11,072 nt of DNA from an uncultured Prevotella sp. (GCA_900553155.1 USCM01000043.1:1-11072), one strand, 5' to 3'; positions 1 through 7,680 are shown, counted from the first letter of the stretch. Numbers and translations are program-made. The notes: generated by a model from the letters alone, not told the origin.

Positions 1-1
1 C

Positions 2-259
2 TTCTTCGGTGCCGACTTCTACCTTGGCGACACTATAGACCAGTTTGAAAAGCCTGTCCGCACTACCGTAAACGGTAAGACTGTGGTTGAGAAGAAGACC
101 CCGTCAAAGGGTGTGCTCGTTGTTTCGGAGAAGCAATTCAAGGCTCTTGCCGACCGACATCCCGACTACAACTTCGCGCATGTGGCTACATTAAAGGGTC
201 GTGTGTCCGAGTTGAAGGACAATATAAGCTTCTATCGCTTCAGCATGAAGACGAAGTAG
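2..259 (+). CDS. C-terminal fragment of a probable GT39/ArnT-type membrane glycosyltransferase
   Basis: An open frame enters from the left edge and ends at TAG 257-259, giving 85 residues of C-terminus. The fragment starts FFGADFYLGDTI and contains KGVLVVSEKQFKAL followed by a short beta-strand-like end (YNFAHVATLKGR, NISFYRFSM). It has no membrane segment, so it would be a soluble terminal domain. This pattern, an aromatic segment followed by a 'vlVvs..ef..L' segment, resembles the periplasmic C-terminal domain of GT39/ArnT-type transferases, which move sugars from polyprenyl-phosphate donors onto lipid A or proteins. The neighbouring convergent gene encodes a GT2 enzyme of the type that makes such donors, which fits. 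The family call rests on resemblance and context only, because the catalytic N-terminal part lies outside the window. That this is real coding sequence is more certain than its name: the codon use matches the neighbours and a terminator follows the stop. Confidence 0.45.
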   Translation, partial: FFGADFYLGDTIDQFEKPVRTTVNGKTVVEKKTPSKGVLVVSEKQFKALADRHPDYNFAHVATLKGRVSELKDNISFYRFSMKTK

Positions 260-284
260 AAATCTTTATGGAATATAATAATTA

Positions 285-333
285 AAACAATGCGGGCTGA
301 AAGCGCAAATAGCGCTTTCAGCCCGCATTGTTT
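285..333. terminator. Bidirectional intrinsic terminator between convergent genes
   Basis: A perfect 22-bp inverted repeat (285-306 and 312-333) surrounds a 5-nt loop, AAATA. The GC-rich core reads TGCGGGCTGAAAGCGC. It starts 25 nt after the stop of the left plus-strand gene and lies 3 nt beyond the stop of the minus-strand glycosyltransferase. Read on the minus strand, the stem runs into TTTTAATTATTATATT, a good U-rich tail. Read on the plus strand, the tail is GTTTC, which is weaker. It probably serves both genes. Confidence 0.9.
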
Positions 334-336
334 CAA

Positions 337-1290
337 CTACTTATCCGCCCCCACTTTCTTATCCACAAAATAGCGTGGGCGGCGCTTAACCTCAGTATAT
401 ATCTTGCCGATATATACACCAGTTATACCTACACCAGTTGTTATCACACCGCCGATGAACCACATCGACACCATAAGCGAGGTCCAACCCTCGATTGTCT
501 TGCCCATAAAATGCTCGTACAGACCATATATAATGGTAAGCAACGATATGAGCGTCATTGTCAGTCCGGCAAACGTGATGAACTTAAGCGGAGCCGTAGA
601 GAATGATGTTATGCCGTCGATAGAGAACGAGAGCATCTTCTTTAGAGGATATTTCGACTCGCCCGCCGTACGTGCCGTGCGGTTGTAATAGACGTAGCCC
701 TCGCTGAATCCCAATCTTCGCACCATGCCACGAAGAAACATATTGCGCTCCGGATATTGCATCAAAGCCTGCACAGCGCGCTCGCTCATAAGGCGGAAGT
801 CGGCATGATTGTATATTATCTCGGGGTCGGCAGTCTGCATCAGTCGGTAGAAAGCCTGGGCAGAGGCACGCTTAAACCACGTGTCGGTCTTGCGTTCCTG
901 GCGCACGCCGTACACAATGTCCTTGCCGTCGAGCCACTGTTTGCACATATCTATAATGGCGTTCTCGTCGTCCTGCAAGTCGGCGTCTATCGAGACCATA
1001 GCTCCACACGTGCCAACACTCTCCTGCAGACCAGCCCAGAGAGCACCCTGGTGTCCCTCGTTGTGTGCAAGCTTTATGCCCACCACATTGTTGTGGGCAT
1101 GGGCAAACTGCTCTATAAGCTGCCACGTGTTGTCGCGGCTACCGTCGTCTACAAGCACAAGCCGCCCGTCGACACCGGTTTCAAGCTTCAATCGCGAAAG
1201 CATCGTTTGCAACTTGCCCATCGACCAAGGCAACACTTCCTCCTCGTTATAGCAAGGAATTATGATATTTACGGTCTTACTTGTTTGCAT
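337..1290 (-). CDS. Membrane-anchored GT2 glycosyltransferase (polyprenyl-phosphate sugar transferase, DPM1/ArnC/GtrB type)
   Basis: The product has 317 residues. The N-terminal GT-A domain opens with IIIPCYNEEE (9-18) and continues with VLVDDGSRDNT (45-55) and the metal-binding DADLQDD (102-108). NHADFRLM (161-168) and RTAGESKYPL (207-216) are typical of polyprenyl-phosphate glycosyltransferases. Two hydrophobic segments at about 234-258 and 270-296 form the C-terminal membrane anchor seen in GtrB/ArnC-like enzymes, and a basic tail (KRRPRYF) follows. Such enzymes transfer a sugar from a nucleotide donor to undecaprenyl phosphate at the inner face of the cytoplasmic membrane; the lipid-linked sugar is then used outside. 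The sugar cannot be read from the sequence. The gene lies 46 nt downstream of the MscS-type channel gene on the same strand with no visible promoter between, so the two are probably co-transcribed. The convergent neighbour may be the acceptor transferase that uses its product. Confidence 0.9.
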   Translation of the reverse strand: MQTSKTVNIIIPCYNEEEVLPWSMGKLQTMLSRLKLETGVDGRLVLVDDGSRDNTWQLIEQFAHAHNNVVGIKLAHNEGHQGALWAGLQESVGTCGAMVSIDADLQDDENAIIDMCKQWLDGKDIVYGVRQERKTDTWFKRASAQAFYRLMQTADPEIIYNHADFRLMSERAVQALMQYPERNMFLRGMVRRLGFSEGYVYYNRTARTAGESKYPLKKMLSFSIDGITSFSTAPLKFITFAGLTMTLISLLTIIYGLYEHFMGKTIEGWTSLMVSMWFIGGVITTGVGITGVYIGKIYTEVKRRPRYFVDKKVGADK

Positions 1291-1336
1291 AATGTGTTAT
1301 TTAATTGGGATGTTATGTAAATGAATGATTGCGATG

Positions 1337-3904
1337 TTAGTTCTGGGTGATGATATGCACGTCTCTCTGCGGGAACGGAATCTCGATGTGGTGCTCGTTG
1401 AGCGTGTTGTATATCGCCTCCTTCACCTCACCTGTCTTGCCGAACTTCTCCTCAACAAGAACCCAATAGGTAACAAAGAGATTAACCGAGTTGTCGCCAA
1501 ACTCGTCGAACACCACACTGATAGGCTTGTTCGTGTCTATAATGTCGCGTCCGTCGGCTGTCTGCGCCGCCTTCGACTTGACCGCCGCTATAAGCATCTG
1601 CCTAACCTCCTCGACATTAGAGCCATAGGCTACACCCACCGGAATCTTGACCATCTCGTACGAATGGTTCTTTGTGATGTTCTTGAAGTTCTTGCTGAAG
1701 AGCGAGCTGTTGAGGAATGCTATGACGCAACCGTCTGCCGTAAGCAGCTGTGTGCTCTGATAGGTTATGCTGTCTACCTTGCCACGTATGCCGTCGCACT
1801 CGATAAAGTCGCCCACACGCACACGTCCTGTCATAAGCGATATGCCGTAGAAGAAGTTCTCAAGCAGGTCTTTCATGGCAAAACCAACACCAGTAGCCAA
1901 GCCTGCCGATATAACCGACACAGCCGTAGAAGGTATCTTGAGCATCTTTACGGATATGATGGCATACAGTCCCCAGCAGCAGATGGCTATCACATTGTTG
2001 GCAAGGGTGAAGTTTGGCTTGCCGTTTACCACTATTCTCGACTTGTGATACTTATGGTAGAGAGCCTTTATAAGATAGTTGAGGTATCTGAAGATAAAGA
2101 ACTGCGAGCACACCATAACTAATTTGTCGATAGAGAGCTGCACCACGCCAGTGACGTTAAGGAAGTTGAACTGGAATATCTTCCACACCGTCTCTGTAAG
2201 GTCAAACACATTTGCAGCCCACCATATAGACAACAGAACAGAGAACACACTCAGTACCGGAACAATAGCCATATACACCATATCGTAGAACCACGTAACG
2301 TTGATGTGCTTCTCGTGACTTACGGTTATGATGCTAAGCAGCGAGCCGCGTTTAGCCTTCTTGGCATCTTCTTCCGAGTGAATCTTATGCGACAGACGGT
2401 TCTTCTCGTATCGTCTTAGGAAGTCGTACACACAGGTGATGGTCTGTATGCAGCTCAACTGGAACATCCACCATATAAGCAGCTGAACCGACAGCAGCAC
2501 ATATCCATAGAGGGCAGATACGGTTGAGAACGCCATGATGACGAGCGATATCCACGTATAGAATATATCGTTGCGCGGGATATTGTTGTTGTGGCGGGTT
2601 ATTACGTTCCACTGCCACAGCGTGAAGAGCAGCAATATCGGGGGAAATATCAGCGTGACGAGGTTGTTGGGTATGAAGATTATACGGAACGTAATCACGA
2701 CGAACGATATAAGCATTACGGGTGTGTAGATGCGGAAGCCGCTCTTGATCTGGTCGCCCGACAAGCGTACAAGCAACGAGAAGAAGATAGCGCACAGCAG
2801 CCAGGCATACTCGATGAGCAGCTTGGACGCCATAAGGAAGAAGTTGTGGTACATAAACGAGCGCGCCACCATTATCGACACGGCAAAGATGAACATCGCC
2901 ACGAAGAGAATGAGGCATACCTTCTTCTTCATAAAGTTGTCGGTGCGGAACCGCTTTGGCACAAGCCAGCGCACAAGCGCATTGCTGAGCAATGCCGCCA
3001 GCACAATATAGAACAACACAAATATAGACAAACCCACAACTATCGGGCCGCGCCACTGCGAGTAGACCTTGCGCTCCGAGCCGTCGGCGGTCTTAACCTT
3101 CTCGGTGTTGTACTTCTCGCTGACGTCGGCCTTGGCGTTGTGGTACGACATAGGCATTGTCGACAGCACCTCAAGGTAGTTCTGGTCGCCATTGACAAAG
3201 ATGCTGTGCTGTATCTCGTTGTATCTACTAAGGGCATAATCGTTCACCTTCTTGAGCTTCTGCGACATACGCTTGTAGTGCTCGCTGTCCTTGATAACCG
3301 ACTCGCGCATCTTGGTAAGATTGCGGCTCAGTGCCGCCACGTATGCCAGACAAGCCTTGCGGTCGGCCTGACCCACAGCGTCGAGCATGAAAGGCAGGCG
3401 CAATGGCTTGCCGTCCTTGGTCTTTACAAATTGTGGGTTGGGCGCTTTATGAAGCGAGTCCTTGCCCATCGGCTTTCTGTTGAGCGAGGGCGGAATGTTG
3501 CTAAGCGTCTCCATAAGATACTCATAGCGTTGTATCTCGGCGTCAAGACGCACCAGTATGCGGTCGTATGGCACACGGCGCTTGTTGAACTCGCGGTACA
3601 TCTCGGTTGCCTCGTGGCAGGCATAGGTCATATCGAACGTAAAGTCTTGCTTCTGCGAGTATAGCATAAGGGCTATCTGGTCGCTGCGCTGCATAAGCGA
3701 TATCATCTCCTTATGCTGAATCTGGTTGTACGCCGAATAGCGTGCAAGGTTCTGTCGCTGCTCGCCGAAGGATGTCTCAAGCTCGGCACGCAGTACGGAT
3801 AGGGTCGATTTCAGATTCTTCTCTTTTAGCACTGCGCCTGCTTGCAAGGCAACGCAGAATGTGAACAGCAGACACACAAGGCGCCTAAATAGTTTCGTAC
3901 TCAT
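1337..3904 (-). CDS. Large MscS-superfamily mechanosensitive ion channel (MscK/MscM-like architecture)
   Basis: The product has 855 residues. A signal peptide (about 1-24, LFTFCVALQAGA) precedes a largely polar, helical periplasmic region to about residue 280. A series of about ten hydrophobic segments follows. The last, at about 661-686 (AVSVISAGLATGVGFAMKDL), is the pore-lining helix of MscS channels with its Gly/Ala packing pattern. After it come GRVRVGDFIECDGIRGKV, the beta-domain signature at about 693-710, and the cytoplasmic alpha/beta domain, ending in IPFPQRDVHI near the C-terminus. Family members open under membrane tension and release solutes on hypo-osmotic shock. The length and extra membrane helices resemble E. 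coli MscK and MscM (YjeP) rather than the 286-residue MscS, but the periplasmic part may not be homologous. The start is supported by the signal peptide directly after Met1. The GT2 gene follows in the same direction. Confidence 0.92.
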   Translation of the reverse strand: MSTKLFRRLVCLLFTFCVALQAGAVLKEKNLKSTLSVLRAELETSFGEQRQNLARYSAYNQIQHKEMISLMQRSDQIALMLYSQKQDFTFDMTYACHEATEMYREFNKRRVPYDRILVRLDAEIQRYEYLMETLSNIPPSLNRKPMGKDSLHKAPNPQFVKTKDGKPLRLPFMLDAVGQADRKACLAYVAALSRNLTKMRESVIKDSEHYKRMSQKLKKVNDYALSRYNEIQHSIFVNGDQNYLEVLSTMPMSYHNAKADVSEKYNTEKVKTADGSERKVYSQWRGPIVVGLSIFVLFYIVLAALLSNALVRWLVPKRFRTDNFMKKKVCLILFVAMFIFAVSIMVARSFMYHNFFLMASKLLIEYAWLLCAIFFSLLVRLSGDQIKSGFRIYTPVMLISFVVITFRIIFIPNNLVTLIFPPILLLFTLWQWNVITRHNNNIPRNDIFYTWISLVIMAFSTVSALYGYVLLSVQLLIWWMFQLSCIQTITCVYDFLRRYEKNRLSHKIHSEEDAKKAKRGSLLSIITVSHEKHINVTWFYDMVYMAIVPVLSVFSVLLSIWWAANVFDLTETVWKIFQFNFLNVTGVVQLSIDKLVMVCSQFFIFRYLNYLIKALYHKYHKSRIVVNGKPNFTLANNVIAICCWGLYAIISVKMLKIPSTAVSVISAGLATGVGFAMKDLLENFFYGISLMTGRVRVGDFIECDGIRGKVDSITYQSTQLLTADGCVIAFLNSSLFSKNFKNITKNHSYEMVKIPVGVAYGSNVEEVRQMLIAAVKSKAAQTADGRDIIDTNKPISVVFDEFGDNSVNLFVTYWVLVEEKFGKTGEVKEAIYNTLNEHHIEIPFPQRDVHIITQN

Positions 3905-3926
3905 ATAATTATAATTGTTTGAATAT

Positions 3927-3946
3927 GTTGTATGTGCATATACAAC
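3927..3946 (-). repeat. 20-bp near-palindrome in the mscS-type gene leader
   Basis: The plus strand reads GTTGTATGTGCATATACAAC, with 7-bp perfect arms (GTTGTAT on one side, ATACAAC on the other in minus-strand reading) and 18 of 20 positions symmetric. It sits 22 nt upstream of the channel gene's ATG and downstream of the putative -7 box, so it would be transcribed in the leader. It could be an operator or a small leader hairpin, and its role is unknown. Confidence 0.4.
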
Positions 3947-3974
3947 AAGTGAATTGCGTTAATTGATTGACTTG

Positions 3975-3982
3975 CAAATGTA
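3975..3982 (-). promoter_or_regulatory. Putative Bacteroidota -7 box for the channel gene
   Basis: On the minus strand this reads TACATTTG, a match to the TAnnTTTG -7 consensus, followed by CAAG. It lies about 70 nt upstream of the channel ATG. The nearest TTTG-type upstream box (3995-3998) is only 12 nt away instead of the usual 19-21, so the -33 element is weak or absent. Confidence 0.45.
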
Positions 3983-3999
3983 AGTTTTTTTTTGCAAAG

Positions 4000-4071
4000 A
4001 AAGGGCGTATTCGCCATATTTTTCGACCATTGTAATATCAACAATCGAAAAATACGGCAAATACGCCCTTT
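4000..4071 (-). terminator. Long hairpin terminator downstream of the HU-like gene
   Basis: Two 27-nt arms (4000-4026 and 4045-4071) match at 25 positions around an 18-nt loop, which itself has a small inner pairing (TTGT with ACAA). The outer stem includes AAAGGGCGTATT. The two unpaired positions (4012/4059 and 4016/4055) are C-A and A-C on the plus strand but G-U and U-G in minus-strand RNA, so the hairpin is fully paired only in the transcript of the HU-like gene, whose stop lies 47 nt upstream. The minus-strand exit is U-rich (CCCTTTCTTTGC). The plus-strand exit (CTTTTTGTT) could also work, but no plus-strand gene enters from that side. Confidence 0.75.
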
Positions 4072-4118
4072 TTGTTAGGTTGTCCCGAGGGTGCTTTTAA
4101 GCAGCGCCGAGCGGATGT

Positions 4119-4556
4119 CTACACCTTCTCTTCAGGCTTCTTCGGACTGGTGTACGACGGAGCCTCTACCACACGCAAGCCAGAGAGTAGCGTCTTGATG
4201 TGCTTGCCGGTGTTCTTGTCGATAGTGGTTTCGGGCATAAACACGATGTGAGTGCTCTTGACATTGGCTGCGGTAAACTCCTTTGCGGTTTCGGCGGGAA
4301 CAGTGGTTAGCCCCACCTTAAACTGTCCGATGCCGTCGAGCTTGACGATGTTGCCACGCTGCAACTCTATCTTCAACACCTCCGAAAGCTCGGTTAGCAC
4401 AGCCATAACGTCCGAGTGCTTAACGGTACTGTTGGCCTGCATGGTCTTTGCGATGTCATTAAGGGTTATCACCTCCTTGTGAGCTGCACGTGCATAATAC
4501 TTACCTACGAAGTTGCCCTTACGCTTGTTCTGATAAACTCTGTAATTTACTGCCAT
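4119..4556 (-). CDS. HU-like DNA-binding protein (HU-HIG type)
   Basis: The product has 145 residues, longer than the roughly 90 of classical HU. It starts MAVNYRVYQNKRKG, an N-terminal extension typical of Bacteroidota HU-HIG proteins. An HU/IHF-like fold follows: the helical part (ITLNDIAKTM, then VMAVLTELSEVLKIEL at about 50-65) and the strand region LQRGNIVKLDGIGQFKVGL (about 65-83), which carries the conserved G-x-x-V-x-L-x-G-x-G-x-F pattern. The tail is Pro/Lys/Glu-rich (SPKKPEEKV). Such proteins bind and bend DNA as dimers and act in nucleoid organisation; this member's specific role is unknown. It is a single-gene unit with its own promoter at 4616-4646 and a strong hairpin downstream. 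The start follows an AT-rich leader without a Shine-Dalgarno site, as usual in this phylum. Bacteroidales often carry several paralogues of this type. Confidence 0.88.
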   Translation of the reverse strand: MAVNYRVYQNKRKGNFVGKYYARAAHKEVITLNDIAKTMQANSTVKHSDVMAVLTELSEVLKIELQRGNIVKLDGIGQFKVGLTTVPAETAKEFTAANVKSTHIVFMPETTIDKNTGKHIKTLLSGLRVVEAPSYTSPKKPEEKV

Positions 4557-4615
4557 AGTTTTTTGTGTTTTAAATGGTTAATTAATAGTTTTTGTATTGT
4601 TTCTGATTACGTTTG

Positions 4616-4646
4616 CAAAGGTATAACATAGCGCAGGCGATGTCAA
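4616..4646 (-). promoter_or_regulatory. Bacteroidota-type promoter of the HU-like gene
   Basis: On the minus strand, TTG (4646-4644) is followed after 20 nt by TACCTTTG (4623-4616), which fits the -33/-7 pattern with proper spacing. The start of transcription would be near 4609, leaving a leader of about 53 nt. The -7 box is part of a 13-bp sequence repeated in inverse orientation at the divergent promoter. Confidence 0.65.
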
Positions 4647-4723
4647 GTGTTTATGGTATTTATTTTCAAAAAAAATTGAAAAAACGTATTTTTAGGTCTT
4701 TTTGGTGTTGCTTTTTGTCCTTT

Positions 4724-4757
4724 TTTGCGTTTTATATTCATAAAAGCACTACCTTTG
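4724..4757 (+). promoter_or_regulatory. Bacteroidota-type promoter of the M16 peptidase gene
   Basis: TTTG (4724-4727) and TACCTTTG (4750-4757) are separated by 22 nt, one more than the usual upper limit. The -7 box is an exact match to TAnnTTTG. Transcription would begin near 4764, giving a leader of about 73 nt before the ATG at 4837. T-rich DNA precedes it (4700-4726). Confidence 0.6.
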
Positions 4758-4836
4758 CAAACATATATAATATTAATGTGTGTGTCTTTCCTTGCCACAA
4801 GGGACAGCATGTTTATACAATCAAAACCTACATTTC

Positions 4837-7650
4837 ATGAAACTAAGAAAACTTTTAGTGGCAGTCCTCGCTGTTTTTGCAGGACTTGCCCAGGCACAGC
4901 AGATGCCGCCAATTCCTGCCGATCCGGATGTGCGAGTTGGTAAGCTTGACAACGGTTTGACCTACTACATCCGCCACAACAACTGGCCGGAGAATCGTGC
5001 CGACTTCTACATAGCGCAGAAGGTGGGTGCCATTCAGGAGGAAGAGTCGCAGCGTGGCTTGGCCCACTTCCTCGAGCACATGTGCTTCAACGGCACAAAG
5101 CACTTCCCTGGAAATGGTGTCATCCGTTTCTGCGAGAGCATCGGTGTGCAGTTTGGCGGCGACCTCAACGCCTATACATCAATCGACCAGACTGTATACA
5201 ACATCTCCAACGTGCCTACAACACGCCAGTCGGCTCTCGACTCGTGCTTGCTTATCCTCAGCGACTGGGCTGGAAACCTCACCCTCGACCCTAAGGAGAT
5301 AGACGAGGAGCGTGGCGTTATACACGAGGAGTGGCGTCTGCGCACAAGCGCATCGAGCCGTATGTTCGAGCGCAACCTGCCTAAGCTCTACCCAGGCTCT
5401 AAGTACGGTGTGCGCTATCCGATTGGTTTGATGTCGGTTATCGACAACTTCAAGTACAAGGAGCTGTCCGACTACTACCACAAGTGGTACCACCCGCATA
5501 ACCAGGCCATCGTTGTTGTGGGCGACGTGGATGTAGACCACACCGAGGCAGAGATAAAGAAGCTCTTCGGCTCATTCAAGAGCCCAGCCAATGCAGCCCC
5601 CGTTGTAGACGAGCAGGTGCCCGACAACGCACAGCCTATCGTCGTTATCGACAAGGACAAGGAGCAGCAGGCAAGCGGCGTTGAGCTTATCATCAAGCAC
5701 GACGCTTATCCCGACTCGCTCAAGGGCGACGTTAGCTACCTTATATATAAGTATGCCAACCGTGCTGCCATAACCATGCTCAACGACCGTTTGCAGGAGA
5801 AGGCTCTCGACGCCAACTGCCCATACGTATCGTCAAGCGCCACCGACGGCCAGTACATCTTTGCCAAGACCAAGGATGCCTTCGACCTCTCAGCCGACCC
5901 CAAGGACCTCGGCAAGACAGTAGAGAGCCTTAAGGCTGCCTATGTAGAGGCTCTGCGCGCCGCACGCTTTGGCTTCACAGCTACCGAGTATGCCCGCTTC
6001 AAGGACAACTTCCTTAGCGTTCTCGACAAGCAATACAGCAACAAGGACAAGCGTCCTAACGGCTCTCTCTACCGCGACCTCGTAGACAACTTCCTTGAGA
6101 ACGAGCCAATGCCTTCTATCGATTTCACATATCCTGTAATGAAGCAGATTGTTCCGATGATTCCGGTTGAGGCTATCAACGAGATGATGAAGGAGCTGGT
6201 ACCCGAGAACGACAGCAACGTCGTTATCATAAACTTCAACAACGAGGCTGAGGGCAATGTTTATCCTACAGAGGCACAGTTCCTTGAGGCTCTTAAGGCT
6301 GCCCGTGCCGAGAACATCACAGCCTACGTGGACAACGTCAAGAACGAGCCTATCATGACAACAAAGCCTAAGGCTGGCTCTATCAAGAAGGAAGTGAAGA
6401 ACGACAAGCTGGGCTACACACAGCTCACACTGTCTAACGGTGCCACAGTTGTTATCAAGCACACCGACTTCAAGAAGGACCAGGTAGTGCTCTCGGGCCG
6501 TGGCTTCGGCGGCAACTCGCTCTACGGCAAGGCCGACTTTGCCAACCTCCAGATGTTTGACGACGTTATCGACGCAAGCGGTTTGGGCAACTTCTCGTCT
6601 AACGAGCTTCAGAAGGCTCTCGCCGGAAAGATAGCCAACGCACGCATGTCGATGAGCCAGCTCTCTACAAACATTGCCGGCAGCTCTACACCGAAGGACC
6701 TTGAGACAATGTTGCAGCTTGTATACCTCTACTTCACCAACATCAACAAGGACCAGAAGTCGATTGACAACCTTATGGGTCAGTACGAGGTACAGCTCAA
6801 GAACCGCGAACTCAACCCCGACATCGCCTTCAGCGACTCGCTTACAGCTACCATGTACGGCCACAACCCACGTGTTGCGCCTATGACAATAGACCGTCTT
6901 AAGGACGTCAACTACGACCGCATTCTCCAGATTGCAAAGGAGCGCACAGCCAATGCCAAGGCTTGGACCTTCGAGATTGTGGGCAACTTTGACGAGGCTA
7001 CCATCCGTCCGCTCATCTGCCAGTACCTCGCAGCTCTGCCTGCAAAGGGCAAGGTGGTTAAGGGCAAGCGCGAGATTAACCCTGTAAAGGGCGAGATTAG
7101 CAACATCTTCAAGCGCAAGCAGGAGACACCAAAGGCTACTGCCTACATGATGTGGCACAACGATGTAATGCCTTACACACTGAAGAATGCCATCTGTGCC
7201 GACATCGCCGGACAGGTGCTCTCTATGGAATATCTCGCCAAGATTCGTGAGAAGGAAAGCGCAGCCTACTCGGTTGGCGCACAGGGTGGCGCCACATTGG
7301 GCGACGACAACTACCGTATGTTCCAGATCTTTGCCTACTGCCCAATGAAGCCTGAGAAGAAGGACGTGGCTGTGAAGATTCTGAACGACGAGGTTAAGAC
7401 ACTCGAAACCACTTGCGACCCTGCCAAGTTCCAGAAGTGCAAGGAGTTTGTCCTCAAGCAGAACGGCGACCAGGTTAAGACCAACGGCTACTGGCTTGGT
7501 GTACTTGCCGATAACACTCAATACGGATTCGACTCGCACAGCGACTACGTCAAGACCGTCGAGGCTCTCACACCGCAGGATATCTGCAACTTCGTCAAGG
7601 AGTTTAACAAGGCTGGCAACCACGTCACCGTAATGATTTTGCCAGAGTAA
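4837..7650 (+). CDS. Secreted M16 family zinc metallopeptidase (insulinase/PqqL-like)
   Basis: The product has 937 residues. I chose the ATG at 4837 because a signal peptide starts there (MKLRKLLVAVLAVFAGLAQA, cut near 20). The in-frame ATG at 4780 would add 19 residues that do not look like a signal. The inverted zinc motif HFLEH is at 77-81, with His77 and His81 as ligands and Glu80 as general base. The third ligand is most likely Glu158 in DEERGVIHEEW, exactly 77 residues after His81 as in insulinase. The C-terminal half has the partner-domain Arg-Tyr pair (IREKESAAYSVGA, Arg804 and Tyr811). Both halves of the clam-shell are therefore on one chain, and the enzyme looks intact. It probably degrades peptides or small proteins in the periplasm; substrates are unknown. 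It has its own promoter and terminator. Codon choice is biased: no TTA, CTA or TCA codon occurs after residue 352. Confidence 0.95.
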   Translation: MKLRKLLVAVLAVFAGLAQAQQMPPIPADPDVRVGKLDNGLTYYIRHNNWPENRADFYIAQKVGAIQEEESQRGLAHFLEHMCFNGTKHFPGNGVIRFCESIGVQFGGDLNAYTSIDQTVYNISNVPTTRQSALDSCLLILSDWAGNLTLDPKEIDEERGVIHEEWRLRTSASSRMFERNLPKLYPGSKYGVRYPIGLMSVIDNFKYKELSDYYHKWYHPHNQAIVVVGDVDVDHTEAEIKKLFGSFKSPANAAPVVDEQVPDNAQPIVVIDKDKEQQASGVELIIKHDAYPDSLKGDVSYLIYKYANRAAITMLNDRLQEKALDANCPYVSSSATDGQYIFAKTKDAFDLSADPKDLGKTVESLKAAYVEALRAARFGFTATEYARFKDNFLSVLDKQYSNKDKRPNGSLYRDLVDNFLENEPMPSIDFTYPVMKQIVPMIPVEAINEMMKELVPENDSNVVIINFNNEAEGNVYPTEAQFLEALKAARAENITAYVDNVKNEPIMTTKPKAGSIKKEVKNDKLGYTQLTLSNGATVVIKHTDFKKDQVVLSGRGFGGNSLYGKADFANLQMFDDVIDASGLGNFSSNELQKALAGKIANARMSMSQLSTNIAGSSTPKDLETMLQLVYLYFTNINKDQKSIDNLMGQYEVQLKNRELNPDIAFSDSLTATMYGHNPRVAPMTIDRLKDVNYDRILQIAKERTANAKAWTFEIVGNFDEATIRPLICQYLAALPAKGKVVKGKREINPVKGEISNIFKRKQETPKATAYMMWHNDVMPYTLKNAICADIAGQVLSMEYLAKIREKESAAYSVGAQGGATLGDDNYRMFQIFAYCPMKPEKKDVAVKILNDEVKTLETTCDPAKFQKCKEFVLKQNGDQVKTNGYWLGVLADNTQYGFDSHSDYVKTVEALTPQDICNFVKEFNKAGNHVTVMILPE

Positions 7651-7680
7651 AGCATAACATAGCCAACCGGCTATAAACCC

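Noticed and set aside
2591..3664. A 357-codon open frame on the plus strand opposite the channel gene
   Set aside because: It is the codon-aligned shadow of the MscS-type gene, with His/Arg/Leu-rich translation and no family features.
4663..4682. TTTTCAA-A6-TTGAAAA inverted repeat between the divergent promoters
   Set aside because: It has only 7 AT-rich pairs with no GC core, lies upstream of both promoters and is not positioned to end any transcript. It is probably just AT-rich promoter DNA.
4780..4836. Upstream in-frame ATG adding 19 residues to the M16 peptidase
   Set aside because: The added residues (MCLSLPQGTACLYNQNLHF) do not form a signal, whereas a standard signal peptide starts at the ATG at 4837.
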